This document shows, in pieces, positions 1-5,635 of a DNA stretch of 10,022 nucleotides. Within the stretch, counting starts at the first letter, position 1. Each line of letters begins with the position of its first letter. Both the position numbers and the translations under genes were made by a program. Source of the DNA: DATIXD01 sp035518875 (lineage in GTDB: Bacteria; Pseudomonadota; Gammaproteobacteria; Methylococcales; Methylococcaceae); contig DATIXD010000080.1 in the NCBI GenBank assembly GCA_035518875.1, positions 1 to 10,022 on the forward strand, in the 5' to 3' direction. A model generated the notes under the pieces. It had not been told where the DNA came from and ran no database searches. It saw nothing but the letters and a program-made list of their open reading frames with translations.

Positions 1-523
1 CGAAACGCTCGGCGATCTCGTCGATGGCGGAAACCTCCCCCTGCCCCCTTTCCTGGCGGTCGAGGGCGATCAACACACCACAGGGCTCGGCGCCCGCGGC
101 GCGGATGATGTCCACCGATTCCCGCACCGACGTGCCCGCGGTGATCACATCGTCCAAGATCAGAACCGCGCCCTGCAGGGGCGATCCGACCAGCCGGCCG
201 CCCTCACCGTGATCCTTGGCTTCCTTGCGGTTGAAGGCGAAGGGAATTTCCCGGCCCGTCATCCGCGCGAGGGCGATCGAAGTCGCACAGACTAGTGGAA
301 TGCCCTTGTAAGCCGGGCCATAGAGCACATCCGCCTCGATTTCCCCATGCAGCAGGGCTTGTGCGTAAAACTCGCCGAGCTTCGCCAGTTTCGCCCCGGT
401 ATCGAACAGGCCAGTATTAAAAAAATAAGGGCTGTTGCGGCCCGATTTCAGGGTAAACTCGCCGAAGCGCAAGACCCCGCACGCGATCGCATAATCGATA
501 AACTCGCGCTGAAATGCCTGCAT
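1..523 (-). CDS. pyrE: Orotate phosphoribosyltransferase, C-terminus cut by window edge
   Basis: Cytosolic enzyme of de novo pyrimidine synthesis; it joins orotate to PRPP to give orotidine 5'-monophosphate. I translated 174 codons from the ATG at 523-521. The protein matches E. coli PyrE closely along its length: FGEFTLKSGR near residues 20-29, SPYFFN at 31-36, GPAYKGIP at 69-76, the flexible catalytic loop FNRKEAKDHGEGG at 97-109, the PRPP-binding loop DDVITAGTS at 124-132, and LDRQERG at 154-160. The family is about 213 residues long, so roughly 40 C-terminal residues lie off the left edge. The start is fixed by a strong Shine-Dalgarno AGGAGGT (535-529) five bases upstream. It is separated from moxR by 174 bases with its own possible promoter, so it is probably transcribed alone. 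Identification is very safe. Confidence 0.97.
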   Translation of the reverse strand, partial: MQAFQREFIDYAIACGVLRFGEFTLKSGRNSPYFFNTGLFDTGAKLAKLGEFYAQALLHGEIEADVLYGPAYKGIPLVCATSIALARMTGREIPFAFNRKEAKDHGEGGRLVGSPLQGAVLILDDVITAGTSVRESVDIIRAAGAEPCGVLIALDRQERGQGEVSAIDEIAERF

Positions 524-553
524 TTTCAACCTCCTGTCATATTCGCTTGCCCC

Positions 554-577
554 GCGGTGTTCGGCCTCGATCACCGC
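554..577 (-). promoter_or_regulatory. Stem-loop in pyrE leader
   Basis: On the minus strand GCGGTG (577-572) pairs perfectly with CACCGC (559-554) around a 12-base loop, 30 bases upstream of the pyrE start codon. No run of U follows, so it is not an intrinsic terminator. In enterobacteria pyrE is controlled by attenuation in its leader; whether this hairpin has any such role is inference only. A four-codon mini-ORF (ATG at 540, TGA at 528-526) overlaps the pyrE ribosome binding site and may be chance. Confidence 0.3.
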
Positions 578-610
578 ATTAAAAGCAGCAGAAAACCACC
601 TTTGTGGCAA

Positions 611-640
611 ATATTATTGCACAATGCAGCAATCTCGTTC
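611..640 (-). promoter_or_regulatory. Possible pyrE promoter region
   Basis: This is the most AT-rich patch between moxR and pyrE. On the minus strand TAATAT (616-611) is a plausible -10 hexamer about 88 bases before the start codon, but no good -35 lies 16-18 bases upstream. An inverted TTGC...GCAA element (633-618 on the minus strand) overlaps it and could be an operator. The call rests on composition and one hexamer, so it is weak. Confidence 0.25.
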
Positions 641-671
641 CGGCGGACCATTATCCGGCAGAGGACGAACC

Positions 672-692
672 TGTCGGGCCGACGACCCGACA
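672..692 (-). terminator. Hairpin just after moxR, terminator-like but lacking a U run
   Basis: TGTCGGG (672-678) and CCCGACA (686-692) form a perfect 7-bp GC-rich stem with a 7-base loop, starting 5 bases beyond the moxR stop codon. The bases after it on the minus strand are not U-rich, so it would be a weak intrinsic terminator or a 3'-end stabilising structure. The position right after the gene supports a 3'-end role. Confidence 0.35.
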
Positions 693-697
693 ATCGT

Positions 698-1702
698 CTA
701 GGGAACCGCGACTCGACGCAGCAGCTCACGGATGAGGTGATCGGTGGTGACGCCCTCGGCTTCCGCCTCGTAAGACAGAATCAGACGGTGGCGCAACACG
801 TCGTAGGCGATGGCTTGGATATCCTCCGGCGTGACGAAATCCCTGCCATTGAGCCACGCCCTCGCACGACTGCAACGGTCCAGGGCGATGCTCGCCCGCG
901 GGCTGGCCCCATACTGCAACCAGCGGGCGAGATCCTCACCGTAAGCACCGGGGTTGCGCGTGGCCAGCACCAATTGCAACAGATATTCTTCCAAGGGCTC
1001 GGCCATGTATAGATCGAGCACCTCGCGGCGCGCGTCGAACAGCACGCGCTGGCTCAATGGCCCGAAAGCCGCGGTGTCCCCACTCGTTCCGCGGCGCGAC
1101 TCGGCACGCACGAGCCTGAGGATTTCCCGCTCGTGGGCGGCATCCGGATAGCCGATGCGGACATAGAGCAGGAAGCGGTCGAGTTGTGCCTCCGGCAAGG
1201 GATAAGTGCCTTCCTGCTCGATCGGATTCTGCGTCGCCATCACCATGAAAAGCGCGGGCAGAGGGTAGGTTTTGCGCCCCACCGTAATCTGCCGTTCCGC
1301 CATCGCCTCCAGCAGCGCCGCCTGGACTTTGGCGGGGGAGCGGTTGATTTCATCCGCCAGCACCAAGTTATGGAACAAGGGGCCCTGCTGGAAATGAAAC
1401 GAGGCGTCTTGGGGGCGATAGATTTCGGTGCCGGTCAAATCAGCCGGCAACAGATCAGGGGTGAACTGGATGCGGTGAAAATCGCCCTCGACGCCCCGCC
1501 CGAGCACATTGATCGCACGCGTTTTCGCCAGACCCGGTGCTCCTTCCACCAGGATGTGCCCGTCCGCAAGCAGGGCGACCAGCATCCGTTCGATCAGCAT
1601 CTCCTGACCAATCACCTGACTGCCGATGAAGGCACGGAGAATTTGCAGGTCCTTTTGGGCCGGGGATAAAGCGTGGATCTTGGCGCTGGATTGTTCAATC
1701 AT
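698..1702 (-). CDS. MoxR-family AAA+ ATPase
   Basis: A 334-residue cytosolic AAA+ ATPase of the MoxR branch, whose members act as chaperone-like ATPases that help assemble or activate protein complexes, often with von Willebrand factor A proteins. Visible motifs in order: Walker A GAPGLAKT (54-61, the usual MoxR variant of GxxxxGKT), Walker B LVLADEIN (113-120), sensor 1 MATQNP (155-160), the family-typical QEGTYPLPEAQLDRF (163-177) with the arginine finger at R176, and sensor 2 GASPRA (265-270). Length is normal and complete. The ATG at 1702 gives a normal N-terminus but has no strong Shine-Dalgarno. MoxR genes usually sit upstream of DUF58 and VWA-domain genes; here pyrE follows instead, so its client cannot be inferred from context. 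Family assignment is firm, function unknown. Confidence 0.93.
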   Translation of the reverse strand: MIEQSSAKIHALSPAQKDLQILRAFIGSQVIGQEMLIERMLVALLADGHILVEGAPGLAKTRAINVLGRGVEGDFHRIQFTPDLLPADLTGTEIYRPQDASFHFQQGPLFHNLVLADEINRSPAKVQAALLEAMAERQITVGRKTYPLPALFMVMATQNPIEQEGTYPLPEAQLDRFLLYVRIGYPDAAHEREILRLVRAESRRGTSGDTAAFGPLSQRVLFDARREVLDLYMAEPLEEYLLQLVLATRNPGAYGEDLARWLQYGASPRASIALDRCSRARAWLNGRDFVTPEDIQAIAYDVLRHRLILSYEAEAEGVTTDHLIRELLRRVAVP

Positions 1703-1747
1703 GGGGTCTGTTGCAAGCGTGGTTCAGCGGTCGTTTTTCGGACGGCT

Positions 1748-1753
1748 ATTATA
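1748..1753 (-). promoter_or_regulatory. Likely -10 element of the moxR promoter
   Basis: The minus strand reads a perfect TATAAT at 1753-1748, which would place the transcription start near 1741 and leave a leader of about 40 bases before the moxR ATG. The -35 region 16-18 bases upstream is poor (for example TCATCC at 1776-1771), so it may need an activator or act as a weak promoter. The same AT patch on the plus strand (TATTAT, 1747-1752) could serve the divergent lipoprotein gene, but with no good -35 either. Confidence 0.45.
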
Positions 1754-1835
1754 TAGGGAAGCCGACCCGTGGATGAGGCGTCGGACCATTCCGCACCGCT
1801 CCCAGGTCGGCATTTGATCGCAGCCCAGAGTCACC

Positions 1836-2624
1836 ATGACCAGCCACCACAAGCCATTTTCCCGTACAGCGGCCCGCCACTGGCTAATCCAGACCCTTGC
1901 GGCGTGCCTCACCGTATCCCTCGCCGCCTGCGCGCCTTACGGCGAACGCGTCGCACCGGTTCCCTTACCCTCCCCCCGCAGCGATCACATCGACATCCAG
2001 GGCGCGCTATTGACCGCGCAACCCTACCCCGATCCGCAACAGGCGGAGGCCGCGTTCGGTTTCGATATTCGCGGAGCAGGGCTATTGCCCGTCCGGTTTT
2101 CGCTCGACAATCGGAGCGACAGCGTCGTTAGGATCAATCCTCAGCAGACCTTCCTCATCGATTTGGATGGCCAGGCATGGCCTGTGTTGACGGCAGACCA
2201 GGCTTATAACCGCATCAGCAGGGCGGTCGAATTCCAGGAAATCGGCAAGGCGGCGGGCAAATCGGCCGCGCTCATCGGCGCCGCCGGGGCCGTCACCGGC
2301 TTCGCCCTGGGGGTGCTGCTCGGGGAAGGCGTGGGAAAAACCACACTGCAGGGTGTCGAAGTCGGCACGAGCGTCGGTGCGTTCTTCGGTGGAGCCGACG
2401 CGGTTTACGGCCTGGAAACCAAGATTCGCCAGGATCTCGCGGCCAAGTCCCTGCGCAACCAGCGGATACAGCCGGGCGAGCTAGCCTACGGCGTGTTGTT
2501 TTTCCCTGGCCAGGATGAGGCCAGAACTGCTCGCAGCCTGCGCCTGAGCATCGAACTCGACAGCTATCCGCAGGTGGTCAACCTGCCCCTGAAACCGACC
2601 TCACCCACAGCTCTGTCTCCCTAA
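1836..2624 (+). CDS. Lipoprotein with glycine-zipper-like central segment, function unknown
   Basis: A 262-residue envelope protein. The N-terminus is a classic lipoprotein signal: positive residues (K6, R10, R14), a hydrophobic stretch (residues about 17-31), and a lipobox LAAC ending at C32, the expected lipidated cysteine. The mature protein starts with a Pro-rich linker (about 41-48), has a mixed beta-rich region (about 50-125), then a Gly/Ala-rich segment at about 138-192 with small-residue spacing like glycine-zipper membrane segments, and a polar C-terminus. The residue after C32 is Ala rather than Asp, which by the general rule points to the outer membrane. The ATG at 1836 is chosen because it gives the complete signal peptide; the ribosome binding site is weak. 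It is divergent from moxR and ends in its own terminator, so it is probably monocistronic. I do not recognise a named family. Confidence 0.85.
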   Translation: MTSHHKPFSRTAARHWLIQTLAACLTVSLAACAPYGERVAPVPLPSPRSDHIDIQGALLTAQPYPDPQQAEAAFGFDIRGAGLLPVRFSLDNRSDSVVRINPQQTFLIDLDGQAWPVLTADQAYNRISRAVEFQEIGKAAGKSAALIGAAGAVTGFALGVLLGEGVGKTTLQGVEVGTSVGAFFGGADAVYGLETKIRQDLAAKSLRNQRIQPGELAYGVLFFPGQDEARTARSLRLSIELDSYPQVVNLPLKPTSPTALSP

Positions 2625-2883
2625 GTTTCAAGTAACAGATCAGACCAATGCCTGATCCTAATGCCGGCTGGCATTTTTGAAGCCATTTAAACATCGCACT
2701 TTGTTCGGCCCTGCAATCGAAACGCAAAACGATCCGTTCATCGTCTTCTTGAACGATCGGCCGGCAGTTACCAGCCGCAAGGGCGTCTTCGAGAGCTACC
2801 GGCTTCAGTCGATCGGCTTGTCGAGTCATTCTGACGGTTTCTTTTTCGAGGGAATCGTTCGTTTGAACGGCAGAAGACGGCAT
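2578..2883 (-). CDS. Doubtful small ORF, converging on the lipoprotein gene
   Basis: An open frame of 101 codons; a later ATG at residue 19 is an alternative start. The predicted product is soluble and mixed in charge, with three cysteines in the C-terminal two thirds and no recognisable domain, signal peptide or membrane segment. Its last 47 bases overlap the end of the convergent lipoprotein gene, and the terminator of that gene lies inside it. Codon use is looser and more AT-rich at third positions than in the surrounding genes, and there is no clear Shine-Dalgarno. The amino-acid make-up (about 20-85) is protein-like, which is why it is listed, but it may equally be a chance frame in a decaying or non-coding stretch. 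Confidence 0.3.
   Translation of the reverse strand: MPSSAVQTNDSLEKETVRMTRQADRLKPVALEDALAAGNCRPIVQEDDERIVLRFDCRAEQSAMFKWLQKCQPALGSGIGLICYLKLRETELWVRSVSGAG
2660..2678 (+). terminator. Intrinsic terminator of the lipoprotein gene
   Basis: AATGCC (2660-2665) pairs with GGCATT (2670-2675) around a GGCT tetraloop and runs directly into a T tract (2674-2678). It lies 35 bases after the lipoprotein stop codon. A second small inverted repeat, GATCAG (2638-2643) with CTGATC (2652-2657), precedes it. Stem, short loop and T run are all present, although the stem is short. Confidence 0.65.
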
Positions 2884-3004
2884 GGTGAGCGGCGGTCGGA
2901 ATCGATGTGGCCGCTCGGGTCAGCAGCTAAGGCGGGCCCTGCGACTCCGTTACTGTCAAAGCCAGTAGGTCTTCCTTGAGTCGGATACTCACAGGCCGGG
3001 AGTT

Positions 3005-3018
3005 TCGGAGGCCTCCGA
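3005..3018. repeat. 14-bp perfect palindrome
   Basis: TCGGAGGCCTCCGA reads the same on both strands. It lies about 130 bases beyond the last operon gene and has no T run on either side, so it is more like a protein-binding site or a chance GC-rich palindrome than a terminator. Confidence 0.4.
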
Positions 3019-3095
3019 TGCCCAGCGACTTTGCGAAAGTTTTCCCCAGGCGCGTGAATCGCCAAACTTCAGCACCCCGCCTTCGCTTTCCCCTC

Positions 3096-3129
3096 AGAGC
3101 GAGTTGGCCGCCGAGTAAGCCATCGCTCT
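3096..3129 (-). terminator. Stem-loop after the last operon gene
   Basis: AGAGCGA (3096-3102) pairs with TCGCTCT (3123-3129), and inside it TGGC (3105-3108) pairs with GCCA (3119-3122), giving 11 base pairs with a two-base bulge and a ten-base loop. It begins 17 bases past the stop codon of the STAS-like gene. No U run follows on the minus strand, so it may be a factor-assisted terminator or a 3'-end stabiliser for the operon transcript. Confidence 0.4.
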
Positions 3130-3146
3130 AAGCAGTCGAACCCGGA

Positions 3147-3512
3147 TCACTCAAGCTTCTCCTTGTTTTTGCGTTGAGGATCGATTCCCGTTGAAAATAG
3201 CTCACAACCATTGATCCAGGCCTCTTCGCGCAGCCTTTCCAGACGACTCACCAGAGGATGGATTAACTTGGCGCAGTTCCTCTCGTAGTGCTTTGGCACC
3301 AGCCATGTTTCCGGCATCTCAAGTTGAGCGAGCCGGATGAATTTCATGGCGAATTCCCAATTCACGCTGGTAATGCCGGAAAAATCCAACTCCACCCAGC
3401 GTCGCGAATGGCATTTGATCGCCCTAATCACACACCTGGCCTGTTCCCTCGTTTCCAGCGACAACGACGCCGGATCGGCGAAGTCTCGCAGCGGAATGAT
3501 CGGTGGAATCAT
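3147..3512 (-). CDS. Small STAS-like protein coupled to hyfI
   Basis: A 121-residue soluble protein with no signal peptide or membrane segment. The segment WVELDFSGITSVNWEFAMKF (39-58) has the pattern of a STAS-like or DUF4325-like core: a hydrophobic beta strand, Asp-Phe-Ser-Gly, then a helix. STAS proteins commonly act as switches or partners in regulation, but nothing here shows its own role. The C-terminus is highly charged (KNKEK, 115-119). The ATG at 3512 lies four bases after the hyfI TGA, so translation is probably coupled; a GTG at 3530 in the same frame would add six residues and overlap hyfI. It is more AT-rich than the operon genes before it, hinting at a later addition. The fold is inferred from one motif only. 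Confidence 0.6.
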   Translation of the reverse strand: MIPPIIPLRDFADPASLSLETREQARCVIRAIKCHSRRWVELDFSGITSVNWEFAMKFIRLAQLEMPETWLVPKHYERNCAKLIHPLVSRLERLREEAWINGCELFSTGIDPQRKNKEKLE

Positions 3513-3516
3513 GACT

Positions 3517-4032
3517 TCACAGGCGACCACATAGGGACAGCAGGCCTTGCAAGAGCGCCAGGGGTGTCGGCGGACAACCGGGGATGGCGAGATCGACCGG
3601 GATCACGTTGTCTACGGCGCCGCAACTGGCATAGGACACCCCGAACTCGCCGCCACAGGCGCCGCAGTCGCCCACGGCGATCACCCATTTGGGATTGGCG
3701 GTGGCCTCATAGGTACGTTTCAAGGCCGCTTCCATGTGTCGCGAAACCGGTCCCGTGACCATCAGAATGTCGGCATGGCGGGGCGAGGCGACGAAATGCA
3801 CGCCGAAACGCTCGATATCGTAGTAGACGTTGTTGAGGGCGTGGATCTCCAGCTCGCAACCGTTGCAGGAGCCGGCGTCCACTTGCCGGATCGCCAGACT
3901 ACCCCGGAAACGTTTATGGATGATCGTCTTGAGCTTGGCGCCTTCCCTTTCAATCCCTTCATCCTTGGGTATTGGCGCTACACGTTCGGTCAACACACCG
4001 GTTTTGAAAATCTTGCTGTAGAGTCGCAGCAT
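3517..4032 (-). CDS. hyfI: NuoB/HyfI-like iron-sulfur subunit of the Ehr-like complex
   Basis: A 171-residue cytoplasmic-face subunit homologous to HyfI/HycG and complex I NuoB. It should hold the [4Fe-4S] cluster next to the catalytic or quinone-like site of the large subunit. All four cluster ligands are visible: CNGCE with C56 and C59, GDCGACGG with C123, and PGCPP with C153. It is shorter than E. coli HyfI/HycG (about 250 residues) and close to a minimal NuoB length. The ATG at 4032 is preferred because of the GAGAGG ribosome binding site five bases upstream and because longer versions read into hyfG in the wrong frame. It follows hyfG by 10 bases. In E. coli hyf a ferredoxin gene, hyfH, sits between the large and small subunit genes; none is present here. 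Confidence 0.93.
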   Translation of the reverse strand: MLRLYSKIFKTGVLTERVAPIPKDEGIEREGAKLKTIIHKRFRGSLAIRQVDAGSCNGCELEIHALNNVYYDIERFGVHFVASPRHADILMVTGPVSRHMEAALKRTYEATANPKWVIAVGDCGACGGEFGVSYASCGAVDNVIPVDLAIPGCPPTPLALLQGLLSLCGRL

Positions 4033-4042
4033 GAAAACCTCT

Positions 4043-5635
4043 CTAAAGATCGTGGCCGGAATAGGAACCGTTGACTGACTTGTTGCACACGGGAAAGTCG
4101 GGAACGATGTTCCCAAGCACGAGCTTCTCCAGTGCCGGCCAGTTGATAACGCTGGGATCGCGTGGCCAGTAGCGACCAATCGTGTTGTCCGCACCGAAGC
4201 GGATGAAACACAGGATTTCGCCGCGCCAGCTCTCCAATGCGGCGAAGCCTTCGGCACCCTCGCTTGGTGTGCGCCAGGGCGCGGCAAGCTTGCCGGATGG
4301 CAGCCCCTCCAGCATTTCTCCAATCAGTCGCAAACACGCGCGCAACTCCTTGTAGCGCACCCAGAAACGGGAGGAGACATCGCCTTGGCTTTCCACCGGA
4401 ACGCGCACGTTCAAACGATCGTAAGGTGGGTAGGGGGCATCCTTGCGCACATCGAAGGTCTGACCGCTGGCGCGACCGACGAACCCCAGAGCGCCTAAAG
4501 CCGACGCGAGTTCGGTCGACAGGATGCCGGCGCCGAGGAAACGATCCTCCAGAGAGGAATTGTCGTCGAGGATCGTCAGCAGTTCGTTGAGCTCCCCCCG
4601 CAAGGCGGCTACGGATTGCCTCATGCGCTCCGCCGTTTCCGGCGTGACATCCACGGCCACACCGCCCGGCACGATCCGGTCCATCAACAGGCGGTGGCCG
4701 AAGCAGGCCTGATTTTCCCGCAGCCACTGTTCCCGCAAACGGCCGAACTGGTAATAACCGAAAGTGAAACCCACGTCGTTGCACAGGGCGCCCAGATCCC
4801 AAAGGTGATTGATGATGCGCTCCCGTTCCGCCAGAAGGCCGCGCAGAAGCGCTGCGCGCGCGGGGATTTCGATCTCGGCGGCACGTTCCATGGCCATGCA
4901 GGCGGCCCAGGCGTGGCCGACCGTGGTGTCGCCGGACACCCGTCCGGCCAGCCGTGCCAAACCTGTCGGCTCACGGCCTTCGGCGATTTTCTCGATGCCC
5001 TTGTGCACATAGCCGAGCCGTTCTTCCAAATGCAGCACGGTTTCACCTACGGCCGAGAAACGGAAATGGCCCGGTTCGATGATGCCAGCATGGACCGGCC
5101 CTACGGGGATTTCGTAGACGCTCGCACCGTGCGCCTTGAGAAAGGGATAATCCCGGTCCGGCGGCGTTTCCGCGATGATTGGCTCGGCCGATGAAAAGCC
5201 CTTGCGCAGCGGGTAGACGTTTTCATCCCAGGCCTGATGGCGGGTCCAGCGCCTCGGGTCGGGATGATCTTCGAAGCGGATGCCGAAGAGATCCTGGATG
5301 TGCCGTTCGGGCCGGTCCGCCGCCCAGTAATGCGGCACATGGGAAGGCAACGTGGGTCGCTCGGAACTTAGATGGGTCCTTAGGATGACGTAGGTTCCCT
5401 GTTTTTCCAGGCAGGCATTGGCCATCAGGTCGAGTGCGCAGTCCTCGGCCCAGACGCCGGCCCAGCGCCAGTTGTCTGCCTGGGCCTCCGCGGCTACTTT
5501 GCCCCAATACTCCGAGTCGACTTCGAACAAACGAGCCGGAGGCAGGGGACTGGGTTCGATCAGCCGGACCTTGATGTTCTGTGAACCAAGCTTGACGCAA
5601 AACAGGCTGAAGCTATCGATACCACTGTTATTCAT
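4043..5635 (-). CDS. hyfG: Fused NuoCD/HyfG-like large subunit without Ni-binding cysteines
   Basis: A 530-residue peripheral subunit of the group 4 hydrogenase / complex I superfamily. The N-terminal part (about 1-150) is NuoC-like, with RHIQDLFGIRFEDHPDPRRW (111-130). The rest is NuoD-like, with GPVHAGIIEPGHFRF (179-193) and GYVHKGIEKIAEG (208-220). In a hydrogenase two CxxC motifs bind the nickel. Here the first, normally RVCGIC, reads RVSGDT (232-237), and the second, normally CYSC before a TDR, reads SYSG (524-527) before HDL, where the protein ends. All four ligands are therefore missing and there is no C-terminal extension for a maturation protease. This fits energy-converting hydrogenase-related (Ehr) complexes, not a hydrogenase. 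The ATG at 5635 overlaps the hyfF stop as ATGA; a longer frame from 5749 would run inside hyfF and is rejected. Confidence 0.93.
   Translation of the reverse strand: MNNSGIDSFSLFCVKLGSQNIKVRLIEPSPLPPARLFEVDSEYWGKVAAEAQADNWRWAGVWAEDCALDLMANACLEKQGTYVILRTHLSSERPTLPSHVPHYWAADRPERHIQDLFGIRFEDHPDPRRWTRHQAWDENVYPLRKGFSSAEPIIAETPPDRDYPFLKAHGASVYEIPVGPVHAGIIEPGHFRFSAVGETVLHLEERLGYVHKGIEKIAEGREPTGLARLAGRVSGDTTVGHAWAACMAMERAAEIEIPARAALLRGLLAERERIINHLWDLGALCNDVGFTFGYYQFGRLREQWLRENQACFGHRLLMDRIVPGGVAVDVTPETAERMRQSVAALRGELNELLTILDDNSSLEDRFLGAGILSTELASALGALGFVGRASGQTFDVRKDAPYPPYDRLNVRVPVESQGDVSSRFWVRYKELRACLRLIGEMLEGLPSGKLAAPWRTPSEGAEGFAALESWRGEILCFIRFGADNTIGRYWPRDPSVINWPALEKLVLGNIVPDFPVCNKSVNGSYSGHDL

Larger units (their letters stand above)
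2884..3146. other. Gene-poor spacer between the Ehr-like operon and the lipoprotein locus
   Basis: About 260 bases without a convincing gene. Short frames exist on both strands but their products look like random translation. It contains a 14-bp perfect palindrome (3005-3018) and a stem-loop just past the last gene of the rightward operon (3096-3129). No tRNA, insertion-sequence end or direct repeat was seen. Confidence 0.5.

Noticed and set aside
347..1669. Plus-strand frames of 221 and 178 codons opposite moxR and pyrE
   Set aside because: Antisense shadows of two clearly identified genes, with no domain pattern of their own.
2677..3065. Short frames on both strands in the spacer (100 and 79 codons)
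   Set aside because: Random-looking composition, no ribosome binding site and no recognisable motif.
3126..3150. tRNA-like T-loop (TCGAACCC)
   Set aside because: No acceptor, D or anticodon arm can be built around it.
4033..4323. N-terminal extension of HyfI to 4323
   Set aside because: The added part is hyfG read in another frame; the ATG at 4032 has a proper ribosome binding site and gives the normal NuoB start.
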